Positions 1 to 5,989 of a DNA stretch of 7,576 nucleotides are shown here, piece after piece. Position 1 is the first letter of the stretch. Each line of letters opens with the position of its first letter. The notes below the pieces were generated by a model. The model was not told where the DNA came from. It did not search any database and worked only from the letters and a program-made list of their open reading frames with translations. The position numbers and the translations under genes were made by a program. Source of the stretch: a candidate division Zixibacteria bacterium DG_27 (GTDB lineage: Bacteria > Zixibacteria > MSB-5A5 > DG-27); NCBI GenBank assembly GCA_001302725.1, contig LIZU01000048.1, positions 1 to 7,576 of the forward strand, in the 5' to 3' direction.

Positions 1-1
1 C

Positions 2-487
2 GGTTTCAAAAGAGCTGTTCGTCTACGGAAGACACCCACGCCGAAAGGACGCTTCTGGTCTCAGGAGAAACCAAGCATCCGACGGGAGATCATAAGAAGG
101 GAGGTGAGAAAGGCGGTCGCCAGACTCCCTTACCATCAGCGCGAGTTCATAGAGTGTTTCTATTTCATGGGAGAAACCTACGAGCAGATCGAAAAGAGGC
201 TCGGCAAGGAGCGTTACAAACTTGAGAGGATACACCACCAGGCATTGGAACGACTGCGGTTTTTGCTGGCAGATTTCGTGGAGGCACATTTCGGCATCAA
301 GGTCGAAAGAGCTAACCGCTGTCCAATCTGCAGCCATCCTGAAAGGGAGAAAATAGAGCGGATTCTCGAAAGGAAAAGACCGGAGGAGAGTTGGCGACCA
401 GCAATGAAAATTCTGCGGACAGAGTTCGAACTCAAACTCAGCACCGTGCAGACAGTCATTGCTCACCTCCGGAAGCATATGCGGTGA
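2..487 (+). CDS. Sigma-70 region-4-like HTH protein with C-terminal Cys/His motif (5' partial)
   Basis: Probably a DNA-binding regulator; its target is unknown. Numbered from the GTG at 104, residues 5-53 read like a sigma-70 region 4 helix-turn-helix: ARLPYHQREFIECFYFMGETY, then EQIEKRLG and a basic recognition helix ending in ALERLRFLL. A second part begins CPICSH (C73, C76, H78) and ends HLRKHMR (H121, H125), a spacing that suggests one bound metal ion. This combination resembles small phage or plasmid-type transcription proteins. The GTG at 104 is a doubtful start: the purine-rich GGGAG touches it with no spacer, and the frame stays open upstream to the window edge with no ATG, GTG or TTG. 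I therefore treat the gene as entering from outside, adding at least 34 very basic residues. If GTG 104 is correct, the product has 127 residues. The HTH call is fairly sure; the metal site is inferred. Confidence 0.7.
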   Translation, partial: GFKRAVRLRKTPTPKGRFWSQEKPSIRREIIRREVRKAVARLPYHQREFIECFYFMGETYEQIEKRLGKERYKLERIHHQALERLRFLLADFVEAHFGIKVERANRCPICSHPEREKIERILERKRPEESWRPAMKILRTEFELKLSTVQTVIAHLRKHMR

Positions 488-537
488 AATTCGACGATGA
501 ATTAACTAACCTAACCGGCCCCACCAGACCTGTTATT

Positions 538-543
538 GGAGGT
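538..543 (+). promoter_or_regulatory. Shine-Dalgarno GGAGGT fixing the start of the RHH gene
   Basis: GGAGGT lies 3 nt before the ATG at 547. It favours that start over the in-frame ATG at 391, which would overlap the upstream gene by almost 100 bases and add 52 residues unlike any RHH protein. Confidence 0.75.
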
Positions 544-546
544 AAC

Positions 547-828
547 ATGGGAAATCCCAAAGAATCTTCGCTGAAGGAACATTTTGTCCAGTTGAGAATC
601 CCTCGCTCCCTGAAGAGGAGAGTCCTGTTGCTCGCAGAGGAGTACGACAAAACCATATCCGATATTCTAAGAGGGGCATTGGGCTTCGGAGTGCCGGTGC
701 TGGAGGGTTTAAGATCGACCGAGAGGGAGTTCGTGCGAAGCTATCTTAGAGAGCTGAAGGATGAAATCACTAAAGCTAAAAGACGGGAAACCGGGAACAG
801 GGAACAGGAGACAGGGATTGAGAATTAG
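547..828 (+). CDS. Small ribbon-helix-helix (CopG/Arc-type) DNA-binding protein
   Basis: Ninety-three residues. Residues 12-52 fit the ribbon-helix-helix pattern: a short beta strand (FVQLRIP), a basic helix (RSLKRRVLLLAEEYDK), then TISDILRGALGFGVPVLEGL with the serine and hydrophobic spacing seen at the second helix. Proteins of this kind bind DNA as dimers and often act as repressors or antitoxins. No toxin partner follows; the nearest gene is the sigma-like one 59 nt upstream. The last 15 or so residues (RRETGNREQETGIEN) are encoded by the heptamer repeat at 784-819, so the tail looks like repeat DNA captured in frame rather than conserved protein. The start is set by GGAGGT at 538-543. 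The RHH assignment rests on pattern reading and is moderately sure; its role is not known. Confidence 0.65.
   Translation: MGNPKESSLKEHFVQLRIPRSLKRRVLLLAEEYDKTISDILRGALGFGVPVLEGLRSTEREFVRSYLRELKDEITKAKRRETGNREQETGIEN
784..819 (+). repeat. Degenerate heptamer array (AGNRRAC) inside the 3' end of the RHH gene
   Basis: After an initial CGGGAAAC, four heptamers run in register: CGGGAAC, AGGGAAC, AGGAGAC and AGGGATT. The array encodes the Arg-Glu-Thr-Gly-Asn-like tail of the RHH protein. A second array of the same consensus lies on the other strand at 993-1020. Confidence 0.6.
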
Positions 829-1024
829 CCTTTTGGAGCGCTGAACTGAAATCGCGCTTGCTGCTGTTGTCTTGCCTGGACTTGCCATCGAGGACCATCT
901 TGGCTTAATTACCGCTGGTGGATGCGTATTCGGAGAACTCTTGAGAAAGTCAAGACACGGCGGGGGATAAACCCCCAGCCCGCTGGTTCCCCGTCTGCTG
1001 TCTACTGTTTGCTATTTGCTTAAG
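829..1024. other. Intergenic region with two small hairpins before miaA
   Basis: No gene seen. Two perfect small hairpins lie close together: TCTTGA-GAAAG-TCAAGA at 939-955 and GGGGG-ATAAA-CCCCC at 962-976. Neither is followed by a T run, so neither is a convincing terminator. The second heptamer array fills 993-1020. No convincing miaA promoter or strong ribosome binding site was found; miaA may be weakly translated or its promoter may be atypical. Confidence 0.4.
993..1020 (-). repeat. Four heptamers in perfect register, inverted relative to the 784-819 array
   Basis: GTCTGCT, GTCTACT, GTTTGCT and ATTTGCT follow one another without gaps. On the minus strand they read AGCAAAT, AGCAAAC, AGTAGAC and AGCAGAC, the same AGNRRAC consensus as the array in the RHH gene. 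The possible TTG start of miaA at 1016 falls inside the last unit, which argues against it. Confidence 0.65.
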
Positions 1025-1957
1025 ATGAGAATGGTACTCATCATCTGCGGACCCACCGGCGTGGGGAAAACCGAGGTGGCAATAGAGGTCGCCGAGAGGT
1101 TAGACGGCGAAATCATCTCCGCCGACTCCCGCCAAGTCTATAGATACCTCGACATCGGCACTGCCAAGCCGACACCACAGCAGAGAGAAAGAATTCCCCA
1201 GCACCTCATAGACATAGTCGACCCCAAGGAGCAATTCACCGCGGTGGACTACGGGAACTTGGCTCGAAAGACAATCCAGGAAGTGTTCAAAAGAGAAAAA
1301 ACCCCAATAGTCTGCGGGGGAACGGGGCTTTACCTCCGGGCCTTGACGGAGGGCTTCTTCGACGGCCCTCCCGCAGACGCAGAGATCCGAGTACAAATGG
1401 AAAAGACCGCAGATGAAGAAGGCGTGGGAGCTCTCCATCGACAACTTCTCCAAGTCGACCCGGAGGCGGCGGAAAGAATCCATCCCCACGATAAAAAGAG
1501 AATAATCAGGGCGCTGGAGGTTTTCCAGACCTGCGGAAAACCTTTGAGCCTGCTGCAGCAGGAGGGAGAATATCCTCCGAAAGAATACCAGTTCACCAAG
1601 GTCGGACTCATTCAAAGGCGGGAGGAACTCTATAAGAAAATAGAAAAGCGGGTCGATAACATGATAAGAGAGGGCCTCTTAGAGGAAGTGAAATCGCTGG
1701 TCGAACGCGGTTACGACCGTGAGCTAGTGCCTCTCAAAACTGTCGGATATAAAGAGATGTTCGAACATCTGGAAGAGAAATATACCCTTAAGCGAGCCAT
1801 CGAGCTCGTAAAAAGAAACACCAGAAGGTACGCCAAAAGACAGCTGACCTGGTTTAGGAAGGATAAGGAGATTCACTGGTTTGAAATCGAGGTCCCGAAG
1901 CTGATCGATAAGATTGTCGAAGAATACAGAGGTGCAATTATTGAACTGCGCAGTTGA
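1025..1957 (+). CDS. miaA: tRNA dimethylallyltransferase MiaA
   Basis: Transfers a dimethylallyl group to N6 of adenosine 37 in tRNAs reading codons that begin with U, the first step of (ms2)i6A formation in the cytosol. From the ATG at 1025 the product has 310 residues, normal for the family. Visible signatures are the P-loop GPTGVGKT at 9-16, SADSRQVYRYLDIGTAKP around 32-48 (with the catalytic Asp and tRNA-contacting Gln region), GGTGLYLRAL from 98, and the C-terminal NTRRYAKRQLTWFR at 265-278. The frame also allows TTG at 1016, which lies in repeat DNA and lacks a ribosome binding site, and ATG at 1031; 1025 or 1031 is more likely. The gene stands apart from the usual mutL/hfq partners as far as this window shows. 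A promoter-like sequence directly follows it, so the next gene need not depend on miaA transcription. The functional assignment is secure. Confidence 0.96.
   Translation: MRMVLIICGPTGVGKTEVAIEVAERLDGEIISADSRQVYRYLDIGTAKPTPQQRERIPQHLIDIVDPKEQFTAVDYGNLARKTIQEVFKREKTPIVCGGTGLYLRALTEGFFDGPPADAEIRVQMEKTADEEGVGALHRQLLQVDPEAAERIHPHDKKRIIRALEVFQTCGKPLSLLQQEGEYPPKEYQFTKVGLIQRREELYKKIEKRVDNMIREGLLEEVKSLVERGYDRELVPLKTVGYKEMFEHLEEKYTLKRAIELVKRNTRRYAKRQLTWFRKDKEIHWFEIEVPKLIDKIVEEYRGAIIELRS
1944..1955. repeat. 12-bp perfect palindrome AACTGCGCAGTT at the miaA stop
   Basis: AACTGCGCAGTT is its own reverse complement and ends 8 nt before the TTGACA of the promoter candidate. It could be an operator half buried in coding sequence, or chance. 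No matching regulator is recognised. Confidence 0.3.
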
Positions 1958-1963
1958 AACTTC

Positions 1964-1990
1964 TTGACAAACTCTCCGGATCGGTTTACT
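1964..1990 (+). promoter_or_regulatory. Sigma-70-type promoter candidate for the lytic transglycosylase gene
   Basis: A perfect -35 TTGACA (1964-1969) is followed after 15 nt by TTTACT (1985-1990), a four-of-six match to TATAAT. The spacer is short; TACTTA at 1987 gives 17 nt but a poorer -10. The ribosome binding site GAGGA at 2006-2010 lies 9 nt before the ATG at 2020. Confidence 0.5.
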
Positions 1991-2019
1991 TACTAATGAG
2001 TTAACGAGGATTTGTTGGT

Positions 2020-3996
2020 ATGTCCAAAAAAACGCAGAGAAATCTCTTGACTATCTCGGTGGGCCTGTTTCTACTCGGGTGCCTCGCCTGCATGAACTGC
2101 GGGGGACCCGCAGTCAAGACTAAAGCCTCACTGCCGCAAAGGGAATCGGGACGACAAGCCGAGGAGTTCATCCGGGGGAAGCTACTGGAAGCCGAATCTC
2201 TCTACGCCTCTGGAGTAGACTACCTCCGTGACGGTGAACCGAAGCCTTCAAGGACGCATTTCGAGGCCGCTTTGGCAAGCCTCTGTGAGATCGACTTGAG
2301 AAGGGCCAGCGGGGAGCAAAGAAAACTGGCGAAAACCATTTTCAGCGAGATCAAATCCGACTACAAACAGACCTTGAGAGCTCTGGGATTCTTCTCCGAG
2401 GAGGGGTTTGCGCAGGTTTTTGAACAGACCTTCAAGGACTTAGAAACTTACCAGGCCTCTCAAGAGTTCTTTGCCCAGCGGCTGAAACCGGAAGAAGAGC
2501 AACCGCTCTACGATATCCCCATAGAATTCAACCGCCGGGTGGAAGAGCAGATCCGATATTTCCAGACTAGCGGTCGCAAGCACTTCGAGATATACCTGGC
2601 ACGTTCCGGGAAATACAAGGAGTTGATGCAGGAGATAATCGCAGAGAAGGGGCTTCCCAAAGACCTCTTCTATCTGGCTCTGATCGAAAGTGGGTACAAC
2701 CCTCACGCCTATTCCTATGCCCGTGCGGTCGGACCCTGGCAGTTCATCGCCTCCACTGCCAAGAGGTACGGACTGAAACGTAATTGGTGGTATGACCAGA
2801 GGCGGGACTTCGAAAAATCAACCCGGGCCGCCTGCGACTACCTCCAGAGGGCATACCAGGAGTTCGGCACCTGGCCTCTAGCTCTGGCAGCTTACAACGG
2901 CGGGGATGGGCGAGTTCGCAGGCAGATTCAACTGCAGAAGACCAAAGACTTCTGGGAACTGCACCTCCGCCGACAGACCCAGAACTACGTTCCCAAGTTC
3001 ATGGCCGCCACCATCATCGCCAAAAGTCCGGAGGAATACGGCTTCCATATCCAATATGAGGACCCAATAGATTTCGAGGTGGTTGAGGTTCACAAGTGCA
3101 TACACCTCAAAAACATCGCCAAGGCCATCGGCTGTGAGACCCAAGAGCTGAAAGCGCTGAACCCGGAGCTCCTTCGAGACGTAACCCCACCCAACTACCC
3201 CGATTACCAACTGCGGGTTCCGGTGGGGAAATCGAAGATCTTTGCGGCCAAGTATGATAAAATACCCGAAGAGGAGAAAGCCTCCTGGGTCAGACACAAG
3301 GTCAGGTGGGGGGAGACGGTATCCTCGATTGCGAGAGACTACGGCGTCTCCATGTATTCGATCATGGCCGCCAACAATTTGAGTCGGAAGGCAAGGATCT
3401 ACGCCGGCAACTACCTCTTGGTACCGACCTCCTCCGGCCAAAGAGTCGCCTCCAGACCGCAAGTCCAGGCGACCACTGCCCAAGCAACTGACCCCTCCGG
3501 CACCAAGATTTACACCGTCAAGCGAGGTGACACCTTGTGGGAAATTGCGGCGAAGTTTGGAACCACCGTCAGCAGGCTACGTAGCTTGAATGGTCTGGGA
3601 AGCAGAAGCCGAATCTATCCGGGACAGCAGATCGCCGTGCCCGGCCTCTTTTCTCCCTCGGGAGGTGTTCATAAGGTGAGGAGGGGAGATACTCTGTGGT
3701 CGATAGCCCAGAGGTACGGAAGGACCGTGGAGGAAATCTGCCAGGCTAACAGCATCACTGCAAACACCAGAATCTACCCCGGTCAGAGCCTGGATATACC
3801 AACCTCCGAGACCGCCTCTCTCTCAGTTCTTCCCGGGTCGGAATTCGTGACCTACGTCGTCAGAGCTGGGGATACTCTGTGGGACATCGCGAAAAACTTC
3901 AACACCACCATCAGCCAAATAATGAGGGACAACAACATAAGGAATCCCTCCAGACTCATGCCGGGGGAGGAGCTGAAGATCAAGAAGGTGAACTAA
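2020..3996 (+). CDS. mltD: MltD-like membrane-bound lytic transglycosylase with LysM repeats
   Basis: Cleaves the MurNAc-GlcNAc bond of peptidoglycan to form 1,6-anhydro ends, acting in the periplasm from a lipid anchor. The 658-residue product starts with a basic then hydrophobic signal sequence and a lipobox-like LLGC (C21; C24 is a weaker alternative). Residues 200-330 form the SLT catalytic domain: LALIESGYNPHAYS with E223 as the expected general acid, AVGPWQF at 236-242, and LALAAYNGGDGRV at 287-299. A diverged LysM-like stretch lies near 357-402, and four clear LysM modules follow at about 424-469, 497-541, 551-594 and 611-655, three of them carrying the GDTLW motif. Residues 30-190 are a helical region I cannot assign. 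E. coli MltD is about 450 residues; the extra LysM copies and N-terminal part explain the greater size. sppA begins 12 nt downstream, so the two are probably cotranscribed. The family call is secure; equivalence to E. coli MltD is by architecture. Confidence 0.92.
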   Translation: MSKKTQRNLLTISVGLFLLGCLACMNCGGPAVKTKASLPQRESGRQAEEFIRGKLLEAESLYASGVDYLRDGEPKPSRTHFEAALASLCEIDLRRASGEQRKLAKTIFSEIKSDYKQTLRALGFFSEEGFAQVFEQTFKDLETYQASQEFFAQRLKPEEEQPLYDIPIEFNRRVEEQIRYFQTSGRKHFEIYLARSGKYKELMQEIIAEKGLPKDLFYLALIESGYNPHAYSYARAVGPWQFIASTAKRYGLKRNWWYDQRRDFEKSTRAACDYLQRAYQEFGTWPLALAAYNGGDGRVRRQIQLQKTKDFWELHLRRQTQNYVPKFMAATIIAKSPEEYGFHIQYEDPIDFEVVEVHKCIHLKNIAKAIGCETQELKALNPELLRDVTPPNYPDYQLRVPVGKSKIFAAKYDKIPEEEKASWVRHKVRWGETVSSIARDYGVSMYSIMAANNLSRKARIYAGNYLLVPTSSGQRVASRPQVQATTAQATDPSGTKIYTVKRGDTLWEIAAKFGTTVSRLRSLNGLGSRSRIYPGQQIAVPGLFSPSGGVHKVRRGDTLWSIAQRYGRTVEEICQANSITANTRIYPGQSLDIPTSETASLSVLPGSEFVTYVVRAGDTLWDIAKNFNTTISQIMRDNNIRNPSRLMPGEELKIKKVN

Positions 3997-4008
3997 AGGG
4001 AGAACGAT

Positions 4009-4890
4009 TTGAAAAAGGGTGATATAGTTATCGGAGTGGTAATCTCCGGCACCTTGCTGCTGTTTCTGGCCATCATGTTTCTCCTCGTTTACGGCGTCCT
4101 CCAGGGAGAGGAATTCGCAATAGCCGGGGGGGATAGGGTGGCAATTGTGGAGGTTTTCGGGACCATCACCAACCCCTATGACATCATCAGGCAGGTAAAG
4201 AAATACGGGGAGGACGGTTCCATCCCCACTATTGTTCTCCACATCAACAGCCCCGGTGGGGGGGTTGCCGCCTCTCAGGAGATCTACGAGGAAATCAACA
4301 AGGTTCGGGACAAAGGGAAAAAGGTGGTTGCCTCTTTGAGCGCGGTGGCGGCCTCCGGAGCATACTATATAGCTTGCGCTGCGGATACAATCGTCGCAAA
4401 TCCGGGGACTCTGACAGGCAACATCGGGGTGATCTTCGAGTGGCCGATACTCTCAGAGCTTATGAGAAAGCTCGGGGTGAAGCTGGAGGTGATCAAATCC
4501 GGCGATATGAAAGACGTGGGCTCCATCGGCAGACCGATAACCCTTCCGGAGAGGGAGATGCTGCAGGGTGTCATCGACGACACTTACAATCAATTTGTGG
4601 AGGTGGTCTCCAGAGAGCGAAGCCTGCCGATTGAAGATGTGATCGAGCTGGCGGATGGCAGAATCTTCACCGGCAACCAGGCAAAAGACCTCGGGCTGGT
4701 GGACGTAATCGGTGATTTCGAGGACGCCGTCCAGATTGCCGCCGAGATGGGAGGCATCGAGGGAAAGCCGAAAACGGTCAGGGAGCGAGTGAGAAGGGTC
4801 TCGTGGTGGGAGCTTCTGACCGAGAAAATGGAGAGGTTGGCCGGGGTCCTCGAAGAGGACGAGAATATGCCCAAGTTTGAATACCGGTAA
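4009..4890 (+). CDS. sppA: Signal peptide peptidase SppA, short form (peptidase S49)
   Basis: Membrane-anchored serine protease thought to degrade signal peptides and other membrane-bound fragments. Residues 6-30 form a single N-terminal membrane segment. The catalytic dyad is Ser116 in SAVAASGAYYIA and Lys168 in KSGDMKDVGSIGRP. Their separation of 52 residues equals that of Ser147 and Lys199 in Bacillus subtilis SppA as I recall it. HINSPGGGVAAS at 78-89 (the oxyanion-hole region) and GTLTGNIGVI at 133-142 are also family signatures. At 293 residues it is the single-domain form, about half the length of the tandem E. coli protein. The start is TTG at 4009, preceded by AAAGGGAG at 3995-4002, and it follows the transglycosylase stop by 12 nt, so both envelope enzymes likely share a transcript that ends at the hairpin at 4933. 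The assignment is secure. Confidence 0.94.
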   Translation: MKKGDIVIGVVISGTLLLFLAIMFLLVYGVLQGEEFAIAGGDRVAIVEVFGTITNPYDIIRQVKKYGEDGSIPTIVLHINSPGGGVAASQEIYEEINKVRDKGKKVVASLSAVAASGAYYIACAADTIVANPGTLTGNIGVIFEWPILSELMRKLGVKLEVIKSGDMKDVGSIGRPITLPEREMLQGVIDDTYNQFVEVVSRERSLPIEDVIELADGRIFTGNQAKDLGLVDVIGDFEDAVQIAAEMGGIEGKPKTVRERVRRVSWWELLTEKMERLAGVLEEDENMPKFEYR

Positions 4891-4932
4891 ATAATCTCCT
4901 GACCGCAGATACAACGCCCAAGAACTGAAAAC

Positions 4933-4964
4933 TGCCCTCTCTCACATCTGGAGGGCACTTCTTT
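4933..4964 (+). terminator. Rho-independent-type terminator after sppA
   Basis: A 7-bp perfect stem, TGCCCTC (4933-4939) with GAGGGCA (4951-4957), encloses an 11-nt loop and is followed by CTTCTTT. An A-rich tract (GAAAA) precedes it. The T tract is interrupted, so termination may be partial. It fits the end of the mltD-sppA unit, 43 nt after the sppA stop. Confidence 0.65.
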
Positions 4965-5322
4965 AGGCCTAGCGATTTACCTGAATTGCGTGAAGTTATG
5001 GGAAATCACGCAGGCTTCGTCGACCAACATGCTAATGCTGTGGAGTTCCAACTATTCCCGTGATGAAGTTCCGATGAACGTGCACCTCGGGCCCTAAGTG
5101 CCCACATTTCATAAGACCCAGACATTCTACCCGAACTTCTGGTGAGGAAAAACAGGTGAGTTCTCACGGTGCCAATCCTCTTAATGACGTCAAAGACAAG
5201 AGGTTAAACCCCAGCCGGTCGCAGTTGAGCGAAAGCCGAAAAAAGTGAAAAAAACTGTTGTGTTTTGCAGGAAGGGGGTTTATTTTTGTCTCCAAGATTA
5301 ATTGTTTGAGGGATATGAAGTT
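4965..5322. other. 358-nt stretch without a confident gene; hairpins and possible decayed ORF
   Basis: Perfect stems seen: TGCGTGA/TCACGCA (4987-5012), GTGAG-TT-CTCAC (5156-5167) and CCTCTT/AAGAGG (5177-5203) with the palindrome TGACGTCA at 5185-5192 in its loop. On the + strand one frame is open from GTG 4990 to TAA 5097 (35 codons). A second frame, one base on, is open from 5078 to TGA 5248 (56 codons). They overlap by 20 nt, so a single frameshift would fuse them into about 85 residues. Neither has a recognised ribosome binding site or domain. I could not match it to RNase P RNA, tmRNA, SRP RNA or a known riboswitch. It could be a decayed gene, an unknown structured RNA, or plain spacer. 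Confidence 0.3.
5258..5286 (+). promoter_or_regulatory. Weak promoter candidate for the zinc-ribbon/HU gene group
   Basis: TTGTGT (5258-5263), a 17-nt spacer, then TATTTT (5281-5286), three of six and four of six matches to the sigma-70 boxes. It follows an A-rich tract (about 5239-5254), reminiscent of an UP element. A promoter is expected here because a terminator closes the previous unit. The match itself is weak. Confidence 0.3.
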
Positions 5323-5544
5323 ATGCCGATTTATGAATACCTGTGTGCAGGCTGTAACGAGAGATTCGAGCTACTGGTGAGAAACTCAGGATCGCAGCCG
5401 AAGCACTGCCCGAAATGCGGGAGTGAGAAGATCACCAAGCTCTTCTCGACTTTCGGCTTCTCCTCCGGGGGGAGCTTTGTCTCCTCGGTGGGAGACTCAA
5501 GCTGTAGCAGTTGCTCAACTCACAACTGCTGCAGTTGCCGTTGA
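5323..5544 (+). CDS. FmdB-family zinc-ribbon protein
   Basis: Seventy-three residues. It opens with MPIYEYLCAGCNERFELLVR and continues with CPKCGS, giving two CxxC knuckles (C8, C11 and C31, C34 by my count) of the FmdB/CxxC_CxxC_SSSS zinc ribbon. The rest is rich in Ser and Gly and ends in a Cys cluster (CSSCSTHNCCSCR), which is usual for these proteins. The family is widespread and often called a regulatory protein after FmdB of Methylophilus, but its general function is unknown. An in-frame TTG at 5302 would add seven residues; the ATG at 5323 is preferred because MPIYEY is the normal family start and GAGGG lies at 5308-5312. The last codons lie in a strong hairpin (5501-5535). Family membership is secure; the role is open. 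Confidence 0.88.
   Translation: MPIYEYLCAGCNERFELLVRNSGSQPKHCPKCGSEKITKLFSTFGFSSGGSFVSSVGDSSCSSCSTHNCCSCR
5501..5535 (+). repeat. 13-bp inverted repeat over the 3' end of the zinc-ribbon gene
   Basis: GCTGTAGCAGTTG (5501-5513) can pair with CAACTGCTGCAGT (5523-5535) with only two G-U pairs and a 9-nt loop. It encodes part of the terminal Cys/Ser cluster. It ends 64 nt before the HU start and has no T tract, so an mRNA-stabilising or attenuating role is more likely than termination. Confidence 0.5.
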
Positions 5545-5585
5545 ATTCATATGAATGAAAACAAGAGGTTTTTCTGTTAACGTCC

Positions 5586-5594
5586 TAAGGAGGT
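5586..5594 (+). promoter_or_regulatory. Near-perfect Shine-Dalgarno TAAGGAGGT before the HU gene
   Basis: TAAGGAGGT matches the usual complement of the 16S rRNA 3' end over nine bases and stands 4 nt before the ATG at 5599. It is the strongest ribosome binding site in the window, in keeping with the high expression expected of a nucleoid protein. Confidence 0.85.
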
Positions 5595-5598
5595 TAAA

Positions 5599-5883
5599 AT
5601 GACCAAAGCGGAACTGGTCGAGAAAGTTGCCGAGAAAACCGGTCTGACCAAAAACGACGTCGCCGTCACGGTGGACACTTTCTTGGACTCCATCAAGAGT
5701 GCTATGGAGAACGGGAACAACATCGAAATCCGGGGATTTGGAGCCTTCAAGATCAAGGAGAGAAAGGCGCGCAAAGCCCGCAATCCTCGCACCGGAGAGG
5801 AGGTTCCGGTTCCCAGCAGAAAGGTGCCGGTCTTTAAGCCCTCTAATGAGTTCAAGAATGCAGTGATGAAGTCCAATCAGTGA
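5599..5883 (+). CDS. hup: HU/IHF-family nucleoid DNA-binding protein
   Basis: Dimeric, bends DNA and organises the nucleoid. The 94-residue length is normal. MTKAELVEKVAEKTGLTKNDV forms the first helical arm, IEIRGFGAFKIKERKARKARNP (about 43-64) is the family signature leading into the DNA-binding beta arm, and RNPRTGEEVPVPSRKVPVFKPS completes it, with a Pro in the arm as expected for the intercalating residue. HU and IHF subunits cannot be told apart safely; the absence of a second copy here favours HU. The gene follows the zinc-ribbon gene by 54 nt and precedes the 31-residue basic protein by 10 nt, and the strong ribosome binding site fits abundant synthesis. A perfect 12-bp palindrome, ATTCATATGAAT (5545-5556), lies in its leader. 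The family call is certain. Confidence 0.95.
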   Translation: MTKAELVEKVAEKTGLTKNDVAVTVDTFLDSIKSAMENGNNIEIRGFGAFKIKERKARKARNPRTGEEVPVPSRKVPVFKPSNEFKNAVMKSNQ

Positions 5884-5893
5884 GCGGTGGGGT

Positions 5894-5989
5894 ATGCCCA
5901 GCGGGAAGAAAAGAAAAAGGCACAAGATTAAAACGCACAAGAGGAAGAAGCGGCTCAGAAAAGATCGCCATAAGAAGAAAAAGAGATAA
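5894..5989 (+). CDS. 31-residue AURKAIP1/COX24-domain small basic protein (ribosome-associated)
   Basis: A very short gene (ATG 5894, TAA 5987) that is easily missed. The product is almost entirely Lys, Arg and His: MPSGKKRKRHKIKTHKRKKR, then LRKDRHKKKKR. The KKRKRHKIKTHKRKKRLRK pattern matches the bacterial COX24_C/DUF1713 type, related to mitochondrial ribosome proteins AURKAIP1/mS38 and Cox24; a similar mini-protein, bS22, sits in mycobacterial ribosomes. It probably binds rRNA in the small subunit. Support comes from the family-typical MPSGKK start, 10 nt spacing after the HU stop, and a TAATG overlap in which its stop shares one base with the next start. The ribosome binding site (GGTGGGG) is poor, so it may be translated by coupling from the HU gene. 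The family call is by remembered pattern. Confidence 0.82.
   Translation: MPSGKKRKRHKIKTHKRKKRLRKDRHKKKKR

Noticed and set aside
391..546. N-terminal extension of the RHH gene from the ATG at 391
   Set aside because: It overlaps the sigma-like gene by nearly 100 bases, has no ribosome binding site, and adds sequence unlike an RHH protein, while GGAGGT sits correctly before ATG 547.
962..976. GGGGG-ATAAA-CCCCC hairpin as a terminator before miaA
   Set aside because: The stem is perfect but only 5 bp and is followed by AGCCCGC rather than a T tract.
1100..1615. 171-codon minus-strand frame inside miaA
   Set aside because: Antisense shadow of a clearly conserved gene, with no domain and no ribosome binding site.
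2878..3483. 201-codon minus-strand frame inside the transglycosylase gene
   Set aside because: Long only because the opposite strand has few stop codons; the + strand reading is a complete MltD-like protein.
4965..5300. Group II intron, tmRNA, RNase P RNA or 6S RNA
   Set aside because: None of the conserved cores I know for these RNAs could be found, although several local hairpins are present.
5298..5322. Start of the zinc-ribbon gene at TTG 5302
   Set aside because: The ribosome binding site GAGGG lies downstream of it, and the family starts at MPIYEY.
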